64,000 bases of DNA from the NCBI GenBank assembly GCA_034401795.1, contig CM067370.1:65282812-65346811 (forward strand). Reading direction: 5' to 3'. Source of the stretch: Chaetoderma sp. LZ-2023a (Eukaryota; Mollusca; Caudofoveata; Chaetodermatida; Chaetodermatidae). Positions 43,346-58,224 of the stretch are shown in pieces (within the stretch, counting starts at the first letter, position 1; every line of letters begins with the position of its first letter). The translations under genes and the position numbers were made by a program. The notes beneath the pieces were generated by a model. It was not told the origin of the DNA, did not search any database, and worked only from the letters and a program-made list of their open reading frames with translations.

Positions 43346-45400
43346 GCTGGGCATTCCCTGTGACACCGGTACCCAGACAGAAATATCTACGGAAACTAGT
43401 ATTCCCAAGACAAGCGCAGAGCACCATAGTGGCAGTTTAACCCTTCTTCTACCAAGACAGAAGTGTGGTGAACAAGCAGCTGACGCTAAGGACGATGACG
43501 AGGTACGTACTCGTCCTCTCCCTCCTCAGCATGGATCTACTCGATCTGGGAAGTCGTATATGAAGACTTTCTTGTTTGTTTTGTCCAAGGGGGCGGATGG
43601 AAAAGCTGTTCCACCGACCTCTTCCCAGTCCCACCAACTTCATGCTATACCCCCCATTATAGAGTTACCACAAGCAGAGACTGAGGATGACCCAAGCCAT
43701 GCTTCCTGTGGGGTGGAACATGTAGTGAATAGCATGGAAGTGAAGAGGCGCCTTGGCGTGTCTAGAACCGCAAAACTGCACAACTCGGTGTACCCGATCA
43801 CACACCGAAATCGCGCGACCACACCCCTACCAAGTGACACCCATATCCAGAGTCCCACCACCACCCCAGCTCCAACTCACGTCTCTTATCTATACACCAA
43901 TTTCGGACATCATCGGCCCAGTCCATTTCACACTCCACTCGTCGTCTGTTGACCGTCAATCTTCAGATATGAGAGAGACTGCTGCTACAGAGGAGGTGGC
44001 ATCCCGCACCGCACATACCAACCAACCACTGCACTCCCCCAACCCCCCCCCCACCCCACCCCCATGGTGGTCAGGGAAGCAGCCTGTTCAGCAGACTCTT
44101 GGCTCGAATTTTCCCGGTGTCTAAAATTTATGACAGGACACCAGCCACCGTGTAATAGGAGATGACCAACTCCCCACAGCCAAGGCCCACCCACGCCCAA
44201 TGGGCCACCCCAACCCCGTGAGCAGTCAGGACATCACACTACAGATGGAACACCAATTGCATATAGAACACACATGCCCTCAAGACTGGATACGTCAATT
44301 CATCATTGCGCGAACATCACATACATCCTCAGCTACGTGAAGTATAAGCAGAGACATACATCATCGACAACAGAGAAACTGATCATACGGATACACGGAA
44401 TACACCGCAGCCATCTACAGTACGTGCTATGAGGGAAGCTCCACAAGCCACACACCCCCCACCCACCCACCCCCCCCCCCCCCAACCCCTCGTTTCGTAC
44501 AGGAACAGCTAAAACATATCATTTACACAGTCAATATTATTAAGAGAGCAAGATGCCCGCAATGTCGTCAGTCATGAGTAGGATTTTACTCCCGAAAGGT
44601 TGAAATCGATAATGGATTGATCAAAGTTATGACATCATCCGCGCTCTAAAGTAACTCTGTGCTGCCCATGGGCTCGGCCATTACAGAGTGAAATACCATC
44701 AGGTCCGATAATGTGACATCATCCCGCAGCCACCTCTCCCGCACCTAGGAGCAATAAAAATGTCACATTCTCAAACACAGCGCAAGATTCATCTGCAAAT
44801 AACCAGCCACGCATATCAATTCAATTCACCATCACGACAGAAACACAGACACTCAGTTTGACTGTATTCACAATCTCCATATGACGGTATTGTAAATTCT
44901 AAACTGTGTGCACGCATTATTTTCGAGCTGTACTGTAATTATTTAAAATGTGTGGTCAGGGTAGGGATGAGGCTAGTCCTACCTATAATGGAGGATGCTT
45001 GGCAGCCCACCCACTCGGGAAACACGGCCAGCTTGGCGGGGTCAGTAACTTGATTCTCCCGCAAGTCATAAGGTCGTTTAAACTGCACAATAAATTACAT
45101 ACAGTTTTACTGTCGTCGTTTAGATTAAGAACACCATCGGTCTACCATGTATATAGATCATTAGCGTACGGGCCGATAAAGCGGCATCAAAACTTTGACA
45201 GTTTAATATAAGGGAGAATTTCAAAATTTCTCTTACCTGCATTCCAGTCACCAATCAACACGGGCTAAGAACTACCTATGTACAGACAAACGGGTCGCAA
45301 GTATAAGAACTCGCACAATTTATGGACGTTGTTTCCAAAGAACGGAAATTAAGACATATATTTCCATCATTCGCTCAGCAACAAATATTTATCAGTATCA
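43346..45400. other. Unassigned, 3' flank of Gypsy relic 1
   Basis: Low-complexity C-rich runs (44,040-44,062, 44,458-44,483). A plus frame at 43,560-43,952 and an overlapping one at 43,753-44,124 are Pro/Thr/Ser/His-rich and may be the tail of the Gypsy polyprotein or noise. No LTR could be defined. Confidence 0.4.
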
Positions 45401-45583
45401 ATGCTCCGCCATTAACGTAAACAATGTATAAGTTTCTGATCAACCACGTGTTTTCAAGAAATACGTGACTTCACCGTTATTTCCAGTAAATTGGATCTAC
45501 GGCTTTAAACAAAAAAGCCGCCCAAATACGCTACTACCAGAGCGTGATGGAGGAGTCGAGAGGGGTGAGTCGGGGCAATTGCC

Positions 45584-45660
45584 GCTGACGTCAGCGCGCT
45601 CTCACACACCCCATCGGCTGCTCCAGCCTGAAATTAAGAGAGGCGAGTTTATAAGCATCC
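45584..45660 (+). promoter_or_regulatory. CRE-like palindrome with downstream TTTATAA
   Basis: GCTGACGTCAGC (45,584-45,595) is a perfect CRE palindrome. TTTATAAG follows about 55 bases later. Not linked to a recognised gene. Confidence 0.35.
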
Positions 45661-45920
45661 AATCTGTAAAACCGGTTCACTCTAATTAAAAGGTGAGCGT
45701 CCGCGGGAATAAATAGTTCCGAGTTTTTACGTTGATCAGAGAATAAAAAACTGGCAGAATAAAGACGAAGTTAATAGACCATTCTTCCTATAATTAAAAG
45801 TACTCCCTTTATGCGGGAGGAATAATTCATACGACTCCAGGAATACATAAACTAAAACTTTCCATATAGGGCATGGCCGAATCACCCTGGAACCTTTGGG
45901 TGTGGTCATCCGCCCACCTG

Positions 45921-45946
45921 TGACGTCACCAAATCGTATAAAAGGG
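45921..45946 (+). promoter_or_regulatory. CRE plus TATA promoter-like site
   Basis: TGACGTCA (45,921-45,928) is followed after 8 bases by TATAAAAGGG (45,937-45,946), good core promoter spacing. Possibly the promoter of an LTR or of the low-complexity frames downstream at 46.3-47.3 kb. Confidence 0.45.
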
Positions 45947-46289
45947 AAAATCGCGCACTGCAGCTTCGTCTTCCCGTCAAAACTCGACACCAGGGAAGAA
46001 CATATAGCATTAGGCTTCTTTCATGTCGAAAACTAAATTCTGCTGTTTTAATTATTATTTCATTTACTATATTACAAGGCCTGGAAAGTTATGAAGAGAT
46101 AGGGAATTAAATTAGGTTAGGTTACCCGCACCGGGAATAAGATGTCTCTCCACGAGGTATTAGCGTTGTCAGATACATCAGAAGAGTCAGTTTCCGTGTG
46201 TCGCGCTTCAATCCAGCGGACGGCAGTGCACCCGCACCTTCACGCGTAATTCTGATTTAACATTACATGTCAACAGAGACCATTTGTTC

Positions 46290-47280
46290 CAACATTAAAG
46301 TATAAACATCGTGTTCTAGAAGTAATCTTGATTCCTGGAGAAGAAAGTGAGGACATTGAAGTGCTGGCCACTCGTTTTGAGACCAGACTTCCGTTAAAAA
46401 ATACTCGCCACGGAGACGATGGCTAGAACTAAGTACACCACGTGATGCTACCCAGGGAACACTCGCCAACGTTCAGTCACCATCGCCACCGCAGCTACAG
46501 CATGTCACGACTTCAAACACTATGCAGCAACAGCAACGACATCATCATCAGCGCGCCCACTCCGGTAGCCCGTGCAGGAAAGGTACAGACATCCCTGCAC
46601 ATTCCAGTCTGGCAGCACCCGCAGTCACTGCATCATCAGCCATCCACAAGTCACCAGGATCAGCCACCGCACCTGTACCCACAACAATGGCAACACCCGC
46701 CGTCGGCCAGCCAATACCAGTAACTACGTCACCTCCAGACATGGAGACACCACACTATCAACAGTCTCATCATCGACGAAGCAGCCGGCCACACGGAAAA
46801 GACAGCACCAGTCATTACCACACCTAGCATTTACACGTCATCGCAACCCAACAACTACAATTAGCCAGCCATCCGCAAGTCCACGATGCCAGCCCATTTA
46901 TACGCTGGGAAGAAATGTATCACGCATTCTCAGTAGATCCTTCCAGTACCACGAACCACAGCCAGTCGGTTATTGAAGTCCGCGAAGATCCGCAAACTTT
47001 CATCCCAAGCTACAGCCACAGCAGCATCTCTCCCACTTCCGGTCATACATCTTACTACTTTAGGAAACTCCATGGCATCACCAGCACCAACGGCAGCAGC
47101 AGCAGCAGCATCAGCGGCATTACCAGCACCAACTGCACTGACAGCACCAACTGCACTGACAGCATCGACCACCTCTACCACGACAATTATGACAGCGACC
47201 ACCACACAAGCGGCATTCACCGCAGCACCAGTTACGGGCACGGACATCTCCCGCATCATGAAGTATAACGAACATTCCAG
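46290..47280 (+). other. Low-complexity coding-like region, possibly a retroelement gag remnant
   Basis: A short coding-like phrase (IPGEESEDIEVLATRFETRL) near 46,335-46,395 ends at a stop. Overlapping Pro/Ser/Thr/Gln/His/Ala-rich frames follow up to 47,284 in all three plus frames, including WEEMYHAFSVDPSS near 46,908. CAGCA-type composition keeps all frames open, so none can be chosen. A gag region between the promoter-like site at 45.9 kb and the putative LTR at 47.5 kb is one reading. Confidence 0.25.
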
Positions 47281-48389
47281 ATAGGGCCATATTTAGTGAT
47301 GAAAACCAATAAAAGAAATGTTAAAAGACCTGGAAGAAATACCCCCACCCCACCCCTCCGCACCCCCTCCCGACCTCTGTGACACCTCTATATGCTCTTT
47401 CTCTAACAGTCTTATGCGTCACTACCCCTCTCAGGCCACGCACCTACCCGGGAAGTCTATAATTCCCGCCTAGCAATCCACGGTGCGTGGTCATTTGCCA
47501 TGGATGTCAAACTAGGAGGGGGTGGTGTAGCGCTGATCGAACAGACGGGTACTGGCCACCCCAGTCAAGCTGAGTACAAGGCCACCCGTCCTGGATTCGT
47601 TCCCAAAAGCGCTGCACACCCTCCCCCCCCCCCCCCCTGGGTAGGACAGTAAGCGTGTATAAGCCTATACGAGAGGCATTACGTCGTGAAAACGACTAAG
47701 TTCTTTAGAACGCGTGGTGCGCTTGCGCGTGCTCGGGCGCGTCATTAACGGCACGCATATCAAGAATAGAGGCGAGTGTGTATCTCTAGTGTACCGAGTA
47801 GGTACTTGTAAATTCCTGTAATCTCTCCTTTTTCGTAGTTCTTGGTACCAATCAGGACAGGAATTTGACGAGCTTTTTAAAACTTTAAACCATTTTAAAA
47901 TCTGTTCAGAAATGGCCGAGTTATCGTCGATTTTTCCCGTCAAATTATGCTCAAAATATTTCTATGATGTCGTAATCGCGTATATATATATATATATATA
48001 GCTAGATAGATAGTTAGTTGTGTACACGTGACCTACTACGTCACACTACACATCTATACATATAATAATATATGGATAATTGTGTATACCACAGTATTCT
48101 AGTGCACTGATTGGCTGGTGCAGCGATCTATGCTTAATACTAGCAGCCAGCTCTGACGTCTCAGTGAGTATAAAAGGGGGTGAAATTCGAAGATCGTGAT
48201 TATTCTTGGCATGGAGGCCGAGAGTCGAGGAATGGCCCTAAGAGTGAGACCTTGATGGATGAACCGGAACACCAACAGATAGATACAGCACAGCATCTCG
48301 GTTCCGCACGGCTTTCAGTTCAGCTCACTCCGGAAAGCAGTTCTCGGCTACCAGCATAGAAACAATTTTGGAATAAAAAACTAAATTAT

Positions 48390-50300
<1,911 letters not shown>

Positions 50301-50599
50301 AAGACACTCGAGGTGGATATTCGTCACTCTACCCCCACTGTAATGATATGTCAATCACTAAAATTGCGTGTGCAAAATGTAGCCATCGTCCAGTGATGTC
50401 TTATGTGGTTGTGGAGCAGGACATCCGGATTCTCACCCAGCTCGAATGTATTGCAAAGTAACATGTATGCTTGCTGTCCTTGTAGGTAGATGCTTTTTAA
50501 GACAACCTACAGGAAGCATGGCTTCTGCGCCCATTGAACAGTCGTTTTTAATGGTAGGTAGGAATTTCTGCGACTTGCGGCCAAAACTAGTTCGCGTCT

Positions 50600-51010
50600 C
50601 TAAAACCTAAATGGTAGGTTAGAAGTAGCAGAAGGCTCGCATAAATACAAGCAGCACCTACTAATGTAGTATCTTAGAATAATATAAGATGGAGAGTTGT
50701 GAATCTTTCGCGAATCGCTTGCTGCGTCTTCACGTAAACCAGTGTGCATCACTTTAATTATAGTTTCACTAGGATGGTCTTTTTCCTCTAGCATTTTTGT
50801 TGAACAAAAGAGTGGCCCTTTTTGCCAGCTCTTTTCCTCTGCTTCGGTGCTGAAGGCATTTTCCTGTGATGGAGGCCCGCGTGAGGCACTTGCCTCACGC
50901 AAAAGTGAGATATCGTGTGATGGAGGCCCGCACGAGGCTATTACCTCTCGCACCAATTGGTAGCATTTAGGTGTCCTGAGCCCACGTGAGGCATATCCCT
51001 CTTGTAACAT
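50600..51010 (-). CDS. Unrecognised 136-codon frame with internal repeats
   Basis: The minus-strand frame begins with about three degenerate copies of a 20-residue phrase (REVIASCGPPSHDIS, REASASRGPPSQ, and an earlier YASRGLRTPK). It continues as non-repetitive sequence (EEKSWQKGPLFCSTKMLEEK). At DNA level the phrase GTGATGGAGGCCCGC recurs 49 bp apart. No family is recognised. The listed start is TTG, so the 5' end is uncertain and it may be non-coding. Confidence 0.2.
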   Translation of the reverse strand: MLQEGYASRGLRTPKCYQLVREVIASCGPPSHDISLLREASASRGPPSQENAFSTEAEEKSWQKGPLFCSTKMLEEKDHPSETIIKVMHTGLREDAASDSRKIHNSPSYIILRYYISRCCLYLCEPSATSNLPFRF

Positions 51011-51544
51011 CAGGAATCTTTTTTTTTACATTTGTATCATGAAGGTATAATAGCTTATATTAAGTTAACCAGTGCCCTCTGTGCGGATGCCTCCCTTGCG
51101 GGGATACCTCTGCGGATTTACGAGTTCACGTGGTACCTCCGGTGACACCACATGCAAAGTACGTTAGCTAGCTCTACCTTATGTATTATAGTATATGCTC
51201 ATTTACTGTCAGACGACCTAGCCTTGTTTGACAAACTGTCACTTTCTTTTATTTATATTCATCATTCTCCATAGTTAAATTAATATGGAAAGACACACCG
51301 GTGATACAAACAGTTGGGCTGACACCATACAGTTCAATCTCAGTGGCAATGGTCGCACGGCCCCACTGGAACAATTGAGTTCCACCAGCCTTAGGAGCCA
51401 GTCTATGTATTTCACGGAGCGACGTCCCATGGGATCCGGAATCCCAAGACTCGGAGCTAACCAGCCCCCTCATTCGTCGTGCATGTGTGGCATAACGGGC
51501 AGATATTTCGTACCGGAACAGCCTGACGATAGTCCGCAAGCTTC
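51011..51544. other. Unassigned
   Basis: No repeat or gene recognised. Frames on both strands at 51,249-51,602 overlap each other and lack motifs. Confidence 0.4.
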
Positions 51545-51592
<48 letters not shown>

Positions 51593-51593
51593 C
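51545..51593. repeat. (AAT)n microsatellite
   Basis: Near-perfect AAT repeat. Confidence 0.95.
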
Positions 51594-51689
51594 TTTATTT
51601 AAGGAAGGTAAATCTTCAATAGCCTGAGAGGCCCTCACAGGTTCATATATACGTTTATATAAATATTTACATTTATGTACACTCAGTCA

Positions 51690-52115
51690 CACACTCGTTA
51701 GTGCGCTCTCTCGGTATCACATATGTTCTCTCGCTCGCACCTATGCTTACTCGCTTGCAAGCTCCTTCATTCAATCGCTCACTTACTGAATCACCCACTT
51801 GCACGCTCGCTCACACTCACGTTTGCGCATATGCTGGCACGAGCATTCGCACGTTCAATCACTCATACACTCGCTTGATCGCCCACTCACCCACTCGCCA
51901 GCACATACGCACATTCTCTCCCAAGCTCATTCATTCGCTCATCCACTCAATTACTGACTCGCTCACACGCACGCTCGCCCACATGCAGGTTTTCTCAGAC
52001 GTGGACACGCTCATTCGCATTCTCATTTACGCTTACTCACACACACGTTTTCTTACACGCGGGCACGTATATATATATGTGTGTTTGTTTGTTTGTTTGC
52101 TTGTTTGTTTGTTTG
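51690..52115. repeat. Degenerate tetranucleotide-phased region ending in (GTTT)n
   Basis: Words such as CACT, CGCT, CACA and TTCG succeed each other in 4 nt phase to about 52,060, then (GTTT)n at 52,080-52,115. The 143-codon plus frame across it follows from this phasing. Confidence 0.75.
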
Positions 52116-53095
52116 TTATTCGTCTATCCTAAGCCTGTGTTCATGCCATCCATAGTGTTAACCCAGAATATTTCCATACGAAAAGTATGGCGTTATTACA
52201 GAATAACTCTCCAGTCTGAACAAGGACTGAGATGTGAACCCGGTAATTAAATATTAAAAGGATCCATTTGCAGTTATACATCAAGCTTTCTAGTTTTACG
52301 TGTGTTGGGATCGATTTAAAATACCTTGATTGTCCTTAAATGAACCCCTAGGCCGTGTTCGCACTGGAGAGTTAATCCGTAATAACGGGAGTTGTGAGGA
52401 CATACGGGTACAGGTAGCGCATAGTTGAACAAGTGAGGAAACATGTCAGATGGTGGATATGGAGCTGTCAACAGTCAATGTGTTATCTCGTAATAACATA
52501 CCCAGACCTACCGGGACGATTTCGCCCAGGAATGAGGTGGCTGGCGGAGCTTCTGAGGACCTAGGGAACATCGCTGATTGCTCTCTCACAAGGGTCGGAT
52601 CATCCTGTATAGTTGTACGGGAAATATGGGCTTAGGTCGGGGAGGTGGGGCTTCAGCAGCCAGAATCCAAACGAAATTATTAAATGATACATGGTCAAAA
52701 CATTCCCGGACCAGAGCAATAAGGCTACTCTCTAAGTCTGGGAGATATGCAACGTCTGCCTCATCAGCTCTCCAGCTACTACGGTGGTGTTTTATGTTGT
52801 TCTGCCAAGCAGAACCTTTCTTCGTACCATCAGGCGGAATTTCCTGCGCTGGAGTCTCCTGACAATCTTATTACATTCTTTATACATAAAATCATATACA
52901 TATCAAATCATACTATACATAGCCTGCTTCTCGCAGGAGGAGGAGGTGGATTGGTCACAGGGTACGGGCGTGCCAGTGGCAGGGGTTTGGTATTGGAGGT
53001 GCTGGCGGTGGAAGTGAGGAGGTATTGGACGTTACCTGATGACTAGTTGGAGGGAAGAATCACGCAGATAATGGATCAACGGTCAGTGGTGGTAA
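52116..53095. other. Unassigned, no gene recognised
   Basis: Short frames on plus (52,450-52,635, 52,578-52,862, 52,747-53,046) have no motif. GGCCGTGTTCGCACTGGAGA near 52,352 resembles the wording of transposon ends, but no partner was found. This may be the 3' flank or LTR of Gypsy relic 2. Confidence 0.35.
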
Positions 53096-53099
53096 GGGG

Positions 53100-54935
53100 T
53101 GGGGTACCAACACTGAGCGTGATACTCATCTTCGACACATAGGTGGGGTAGGTTTTAAACCAAGGGAATGACAGTGGGTATAAATAACTGAGGCATCAGT
53201 GCAATTCAGGGAGCTGTCATCGGGTGGCGGTGGTATATATGATGGCGGGTTTCGAATGGGGTTGGGTGAAGGGTTTACAACATTATTTACAATCTTAACA
53301 TACGTCTCGAAGGGAAGCCGACCATGGTTATGCATGTACAGTTTTCCAGAATGTGTAGTACCCACTATTCATTCGGGGTGGGCGTCGCCGCTCATACTGT
53401 TTTCTTCATCTGGAGGATCAGGTGGAGGGTGTTTGGCAAGCCGAGGCAGTGGGTGAACAGTAGGGATTCGATACATGACATGGTCACATTCCTGGGATGG
53501 TGCCATCTTCTCTTCTACACAAGGTTTGAGGCAGTCAAAATGGAGCCGAACATCCTTGCAGTATGGCACACTGGGACGATATGTAACATCCGATTTATGC
53601 TGAAGGACAGTGTCGGGTCCTTTCCACTAATAGCTCAACATAGGACTGGATCCGGTAGGCAGAGTCGGCTCGCTCACCCAGATGTGGTCACTGATGGCAT
53701 GCAGTTTGCATATGCTCGATGGTCGTTAGTAACAGCCTTTTGCCACTTATATTCAAGCGCATCTTCCATTCGTTTATGCAGTATTTCTATGTGTAAAGAT
53801 GGTGAAATTAGTTGACATTTATTACATATCCAAGGGTAGCAGGAGTTCTTGGCCCAGCATCATATGCACATGTGTAAATCTGATACTGGATTGAATGGTG
53901 GTGCGGTATGCCATCATTACATGGGGAAGGCCTAAATCCCAATCGCAGCAGTGCCATTCCATTTCTTTGATTAACGTGGTTGCAATGATGCCATTAAATC
54001 TCTCTACCATTCCATCCCTATGTGGGTAGAAAGGTATAGTCCGTGTTTTCACGATACTTAAAAGGTGGTAAAGTTCTTGATATAGATGACTTTCAAAATG
54101 GGTACCTTGGTCGGAGTGTAATTTTCAAAGAATTCTGGAGTGGCAAAATACGTGGTGGACGAGCGTATCAGAGATTGTAGTGGGAACTTGGTTTGGGAGG
54201 GCAAAATTTTCCATCAATTTGGTAAAGTAATCTTGAAAAACAAGTATCTAGCGGTTTCCATGGTCCAAGGTAAGATATCCCAATTAAGTCAATGGTGACT
54301 CGTTCGAACTGGGTACCCACTTTGCAAGTTTGCAAGGTGGCGATGCAGGTCTTGGTAGCACGCCAGTGGCATGGGACGCATTTGGCAGTCCAGACTTTTA
54401 TGGCAGCATCTATCCCTATACAATGAAAACGAGGTTTTATTCGCTCCAATGTCCGATCATGCGTGAAATGTCCTGCGCAGTCATGTAGTTATTCGAGAAT
54501 GGTAGTGCGGTAACTCTGGGCTATTACAAGGCGATTTCGGTAGTAAAGCAGTCCGTCATCTAAACAACATTTTATGAGTCATTGATGATATATTCAGTAA
54601 TGCTTGAGGCGAATGATACTTGCTCACAAGAGGGATGTTCATGTTCATGCAGCTGGCTCATTACTCGGCCAAGATGAAGGTCCCATTCCTTGGCAGTGCT
54701 CAAATGGTTTGCGTCCCAGTGCCGGGTCCAAAGTTGTGGAAACAATGATGCATTGGTTTCCACTGTTTCTATCAGACTGGAGACGTCCATAGGTGTATGC
54801 AGGGGCAGATCTTTGAAATGGTCGAGGGTTTTAGGGGGGTCCAGAGTATTTTCAAGACAGCGCATTGGCATTACCATGTGTTGTGTATCAGACTCCGTAT
54901 TACAGGACTGCGGGAGTAACGAATTTAATCAACAA
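53100..54935 (-). pseudogene. Gypsy-type relic 2: integrase and C-terminal tail
   Basis: Minus strand. A linker region lies at 54,572-54,877. The integrase zinc domain (ending VWTAKCVPCHWR) lies at 54,345-54,449. The core is at about 54,000-54,300, with HSDQGTHFES (Asp codon at 54,110-54,112) and HRDGMVERFNG. The tail AYRTTIQSS...MLGQEL is at 53,822-53,930. A Pro-rich C terminus (DVRLHFDCLKPC, then PRLAKHPPPDPPDEE) runs to about 53,130. Related in wording to relic 1, but it keeps the catalytic Asp that relic 1 has lost. Stops and frameshifts break it; the reverse transcriptase is missing. Confidence 0.8.
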
Positions 54936-55429
54936 GACAAATGTTAAACGTGCGGTAAACTAATCTATTATTAAGACCATGCTCGATTAATACTTATTTC
55001 TGTTGGGTGAATATGAAACCTGGATGAGTATGAAATACGGATTGACAGGCAATTGCCATAAAGTCATAGAATTACTAGATCTCATGAGCTCATAACATCC
55101 CTCTTTTTCCTAAAAGAGTGAAACATGCTTTAAAACATAAGTACTAAATATAACGTAATCATAATCTAAATGATTCAAATTATGGTTTGTTTTGAAATTG
55201 ACATATCAACTTTGTATCGATCATCTGAACTATGAAACAATGATTACTTATGTAAGCTTATTAAGATAATTATCATTTAGCATACTAATTATTACTATGG
55301 TAATGATTAATTAATGTCAGTTAAATGTTATTTAGTAAGTCACATAATCTAAGAATTGTTGTAGCATTCTTATTTGCATACGTGGACGAGTCTAATGTTA
55401 GAGCCCGGAATGGTAGGATGCCTGTACTC
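54936..55429. other. Unassigned, AT-rich
   Basis: No coding or repeats recognised. Confidence 0.4.
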
Positions 55430-57415
55430 CTATACTGGACTAGCAGATGTCTCTGGTGATCGCATTATCAGATTAGGACCTGGGTGTAATGTCTGTGACA
55501 CGACTGGAGATGGACTCTGAGGATCTGATACATATTTCCTCACAAACGAAGTGTTCTTAGAATATTGTGCTCTTGATGGCGATTCTACTACCACGCTATT
55601 TCCGTTTTTACTCACTATAGTGTGTGGTATCGCGTTAAATGGTGTGAGAAATTTGTTTACTTTCTCCTGTTGTATGAGAACTTGTATGAGAATACTTAGC
55701 CCTACGATATTATCTGTGTATATTTTTTACTTTCCTTTTTGTTCCGCATCACGATCACGAACCTCCAGATCCGGTTTTCCCGAAACACTAAAGTCAGGAA
55801 GCTTACCCCTTATTTTCCAGTTAAAGAGTAACTCTGCTGGACTCTTCCCGGTTATTGGCGATATACCATGACATATTTCTGAAGTTCACGTTTCCAGTCA
55901 AGACCATCAGATTGTGCAGTCCGAATGCGTTTCATCAATGATGCATTTTGACGTTCTACCTTTCCATTTGCTTGTGCCCACCTTGGAGTTGTTTTCAAGC
56001 GTTCAATGCCAGTAATTTCGCAGAATTCACGAAATTCATCCGACTGAAATTGGGGCCCCTGGTCCGATCAAATGATTAACGGTAATCCACGACGACTAAA
56101 TATTGACACAAGGCTACCAATGGCTTTAGATGCAGTTGTCGATTTAAGCACATTGTATTCGTAGTACCGTGAATAATAATCGACTACAACAAGTATAGAG
56201 TGTCCTGTTGGTAATGCACGTAATAAGTCTGTAGCGAGGTCTTGCCATGATCCATCCGGAAGTGATGTGGGTCTCAGTGGTTCTGGAAAATCTGGGCGTG
56301 CTACTAACTGAGAACCGTGACATGCTCTAGTGTCTTTCTGCATCTTTATCAATTTTGGGCCACTAGACTTTCGAACGCAAGTGCCTACAATTCCTAAGTG
56401 TCATTCATGGGCTAATGATAATGCTCTGGGACGAAGTACTGCTGGAAGTACTATTCGTGAACTGCGTAGTATAAGATATCCGATTACACATAGCTCATTC
56501 ATGATCGGTGCCAAATGTCCCGTTTCAATGGCTTCACGGACAGTTTTTAGTTCTTTATCTTCCGCTGAAGCTTTTTCGGCTTCACGAGTAGTTAGCGCTC
56601 TAGGCATAGCATTGATGGCTATAAACCGAACATATTCTTCTGATTACTTTGCGAGTTATTTATGCCGTGATTTAACACATAGGAGACGTGAAAGTGAATC
56701 CACGATATTATCCTTCCCCGAAATATGGACAACCTGAAAGTCATATGGTTGGAGTCTCAGGACCCAGCGCTCCACATGCCCACATGGTTTAGAACAAGGC
56801 ACATATATTGCTTCAAACGTTTTATGATCAGTCACTAAATCGAATCGTCTACCATATGTGTAAGGATGGAGTCTCTTGCACGCCCATACAAGTGCTAAGG
56901 CCTCTCGTTCTGTTTGGGAGTACCTTTGTTCACAGTCTGATAAAGCACGACTCAATAACATACAAGAACCATTTTACCGAGTTGTTCCTGCACGAGGACA
57001 GCTCCTAGTCCCATTGGACTCGCATCTGCAATTACCTTGGTAGGTGAGGTTTTGTCAAAGTATGTCAGTTTACCCGCCTTTGCGAGGCTCTCTTTGAGGG
57101 CTGTGAAGAATTTCCTCTGCTCAGGGTCAAATTCAAATGGAACGTCCTTCCATGTTATCCTCCGAAGCGGTTCTGTGAGTGTTGCAAACTGAGAAATGAA
57201 TCGATTGCTATAACCTACTAGTCCTAGGAAACTTTTGACCTCTGAAGCATTTTCTAGTCCCCTGGCTCCGACTACGGCGCTTACGCGTTCCTCGGTTGGA
57301 CTGATACCTTTTCTGTCAACATAATTTCAACGAACACCCGTATGTTCATCTTAAATTGGCATTTATCAGGGTTTAGTGTCAATCCACACTCTTCTAAGCG
57401 TTTAACGGGGCGTTA
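55430..57415 (-). pseudogene. Gypsy-type relic 3: end of RT, RNase H, integrase and tail
   Basis: Minus strand, starting inside the reverse transcriptase near 57,410 (LTLNPDKCQF, then FLGLVGYSNRFI near 57,220). RNase H lies between about 57,050 and 56,656 (IADASPMGLGAVL, SQTEREALALVWAC, LVTDHKTFEAIY). The linker is at 56,401-56,607. The integrase core is at about 56,280-55,930, with VVVDYYSRYYE, DQGPQFQSDEF and RWAQANGKVERQNASL, so the DDE triad is visible. The tail (VSKNGNSVVVESPS) is at 55,430-55,615. RNase H and integrase wording differ from relics 1 and 2, so this is a different Gypsy lineage. Frame breaks at several points; both ends are truncated. Confidence 0.82.
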
Positions 57416-57897
57416 GCACGGTGAAAGCGATTTTCTTAAAAGCCAACAAGCATTTCCGTAAATTTAATTAGATTCTGATAGAATATATTCATTAATATCA
57501 TATCGAAATAAAATATTTTGGAAAGCTATTCGTTTTACATTGGATTAGAATCATAAATATATTTTCTTTTTGGCTGTTAACATTCAAGTTGCGCCTATAG
57601 TGGTATGTACCATGGTATATGCAATAAGAAGTTTTTAGGGAATTTTCCTACGAAACCAAGTAGCGCGGAGATTATTCGTCAAAAGATGTCGGTTTCGAAA
57701 TCTGCGCTAGCGGGGGTGTGGACTACGCGTATGGCGTATTTGGCTATTATCAACGCGAGTATACAACTATGCAATGCCACACTGACAATTGTTATAAGGA
57801 ATGGTTAACCATTACTATAAAACATATAAAATCGAAATTATAGCACGGAATTTGACGGATTATGAGTATGATGAGGTTACGAAAACGGGTAACAGTA
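57416..57897. other. Unassigned
   Basis: The Gypsy relic stops sharply at GGGGCGTTAGCACGGTGAAA near 57,404-57,425, which could be the end of another element. Plus frames at 57,605-57,808 and 57,801-57,983 lack motifs. Confidence 0.4.
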
Positions 57898-58083
57898 AAT
57901 TCACAGGAGTCTGCTGTTTTAGATACGAAAACGCGAAATCAAAAATACGAAAACACGGTAGCAATATATACCGCAATATATAATATACACATATTATATA
58001 TAGTAGTATATAGTGCCACCGTGTTTTCGTGTTTTTGACTTCGCGTTTTCGTATCTAAAACGGCACACTCCTGTGGTAAATTA
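57898..58083. mobile_element. Long hairpin (MITE-like), about 185 bp
   Basis: The left arm 57,898-57,965 and right arm 58,013-58,083 are complementary over about 65 bases with few mismatches (TTTTAGATACGAAAACGCGA and its complement). The loop is AT-rich TATA repeat. No coding. Confidence 0.75.
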
Positions 58084-58224
58084 AAAATTAATAATGAAGT
58101 GCTCTATGACCCATACCCTATTAATCGGTCACCAGCATATTATATTCGCTGCTAGTATTATATATTTAAGTAATATGTCCGTATGTAGATCGCCTATACA
58201 GTAATAGGCCATTGTGTTAATTAT

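Noticed and set aside
46442..47284. A host Gln/His/Pro-rich protein gene
   Set aside because: All three plus frames are open because of CAG/CAC-rich composition, and none has a domain. Kept only as a possible gag remnant.
45921..48180. The two CRE/TATA sites as the paired LTRs of one element
   Set aside because: Sequences around them do not match beyond the core motifs.
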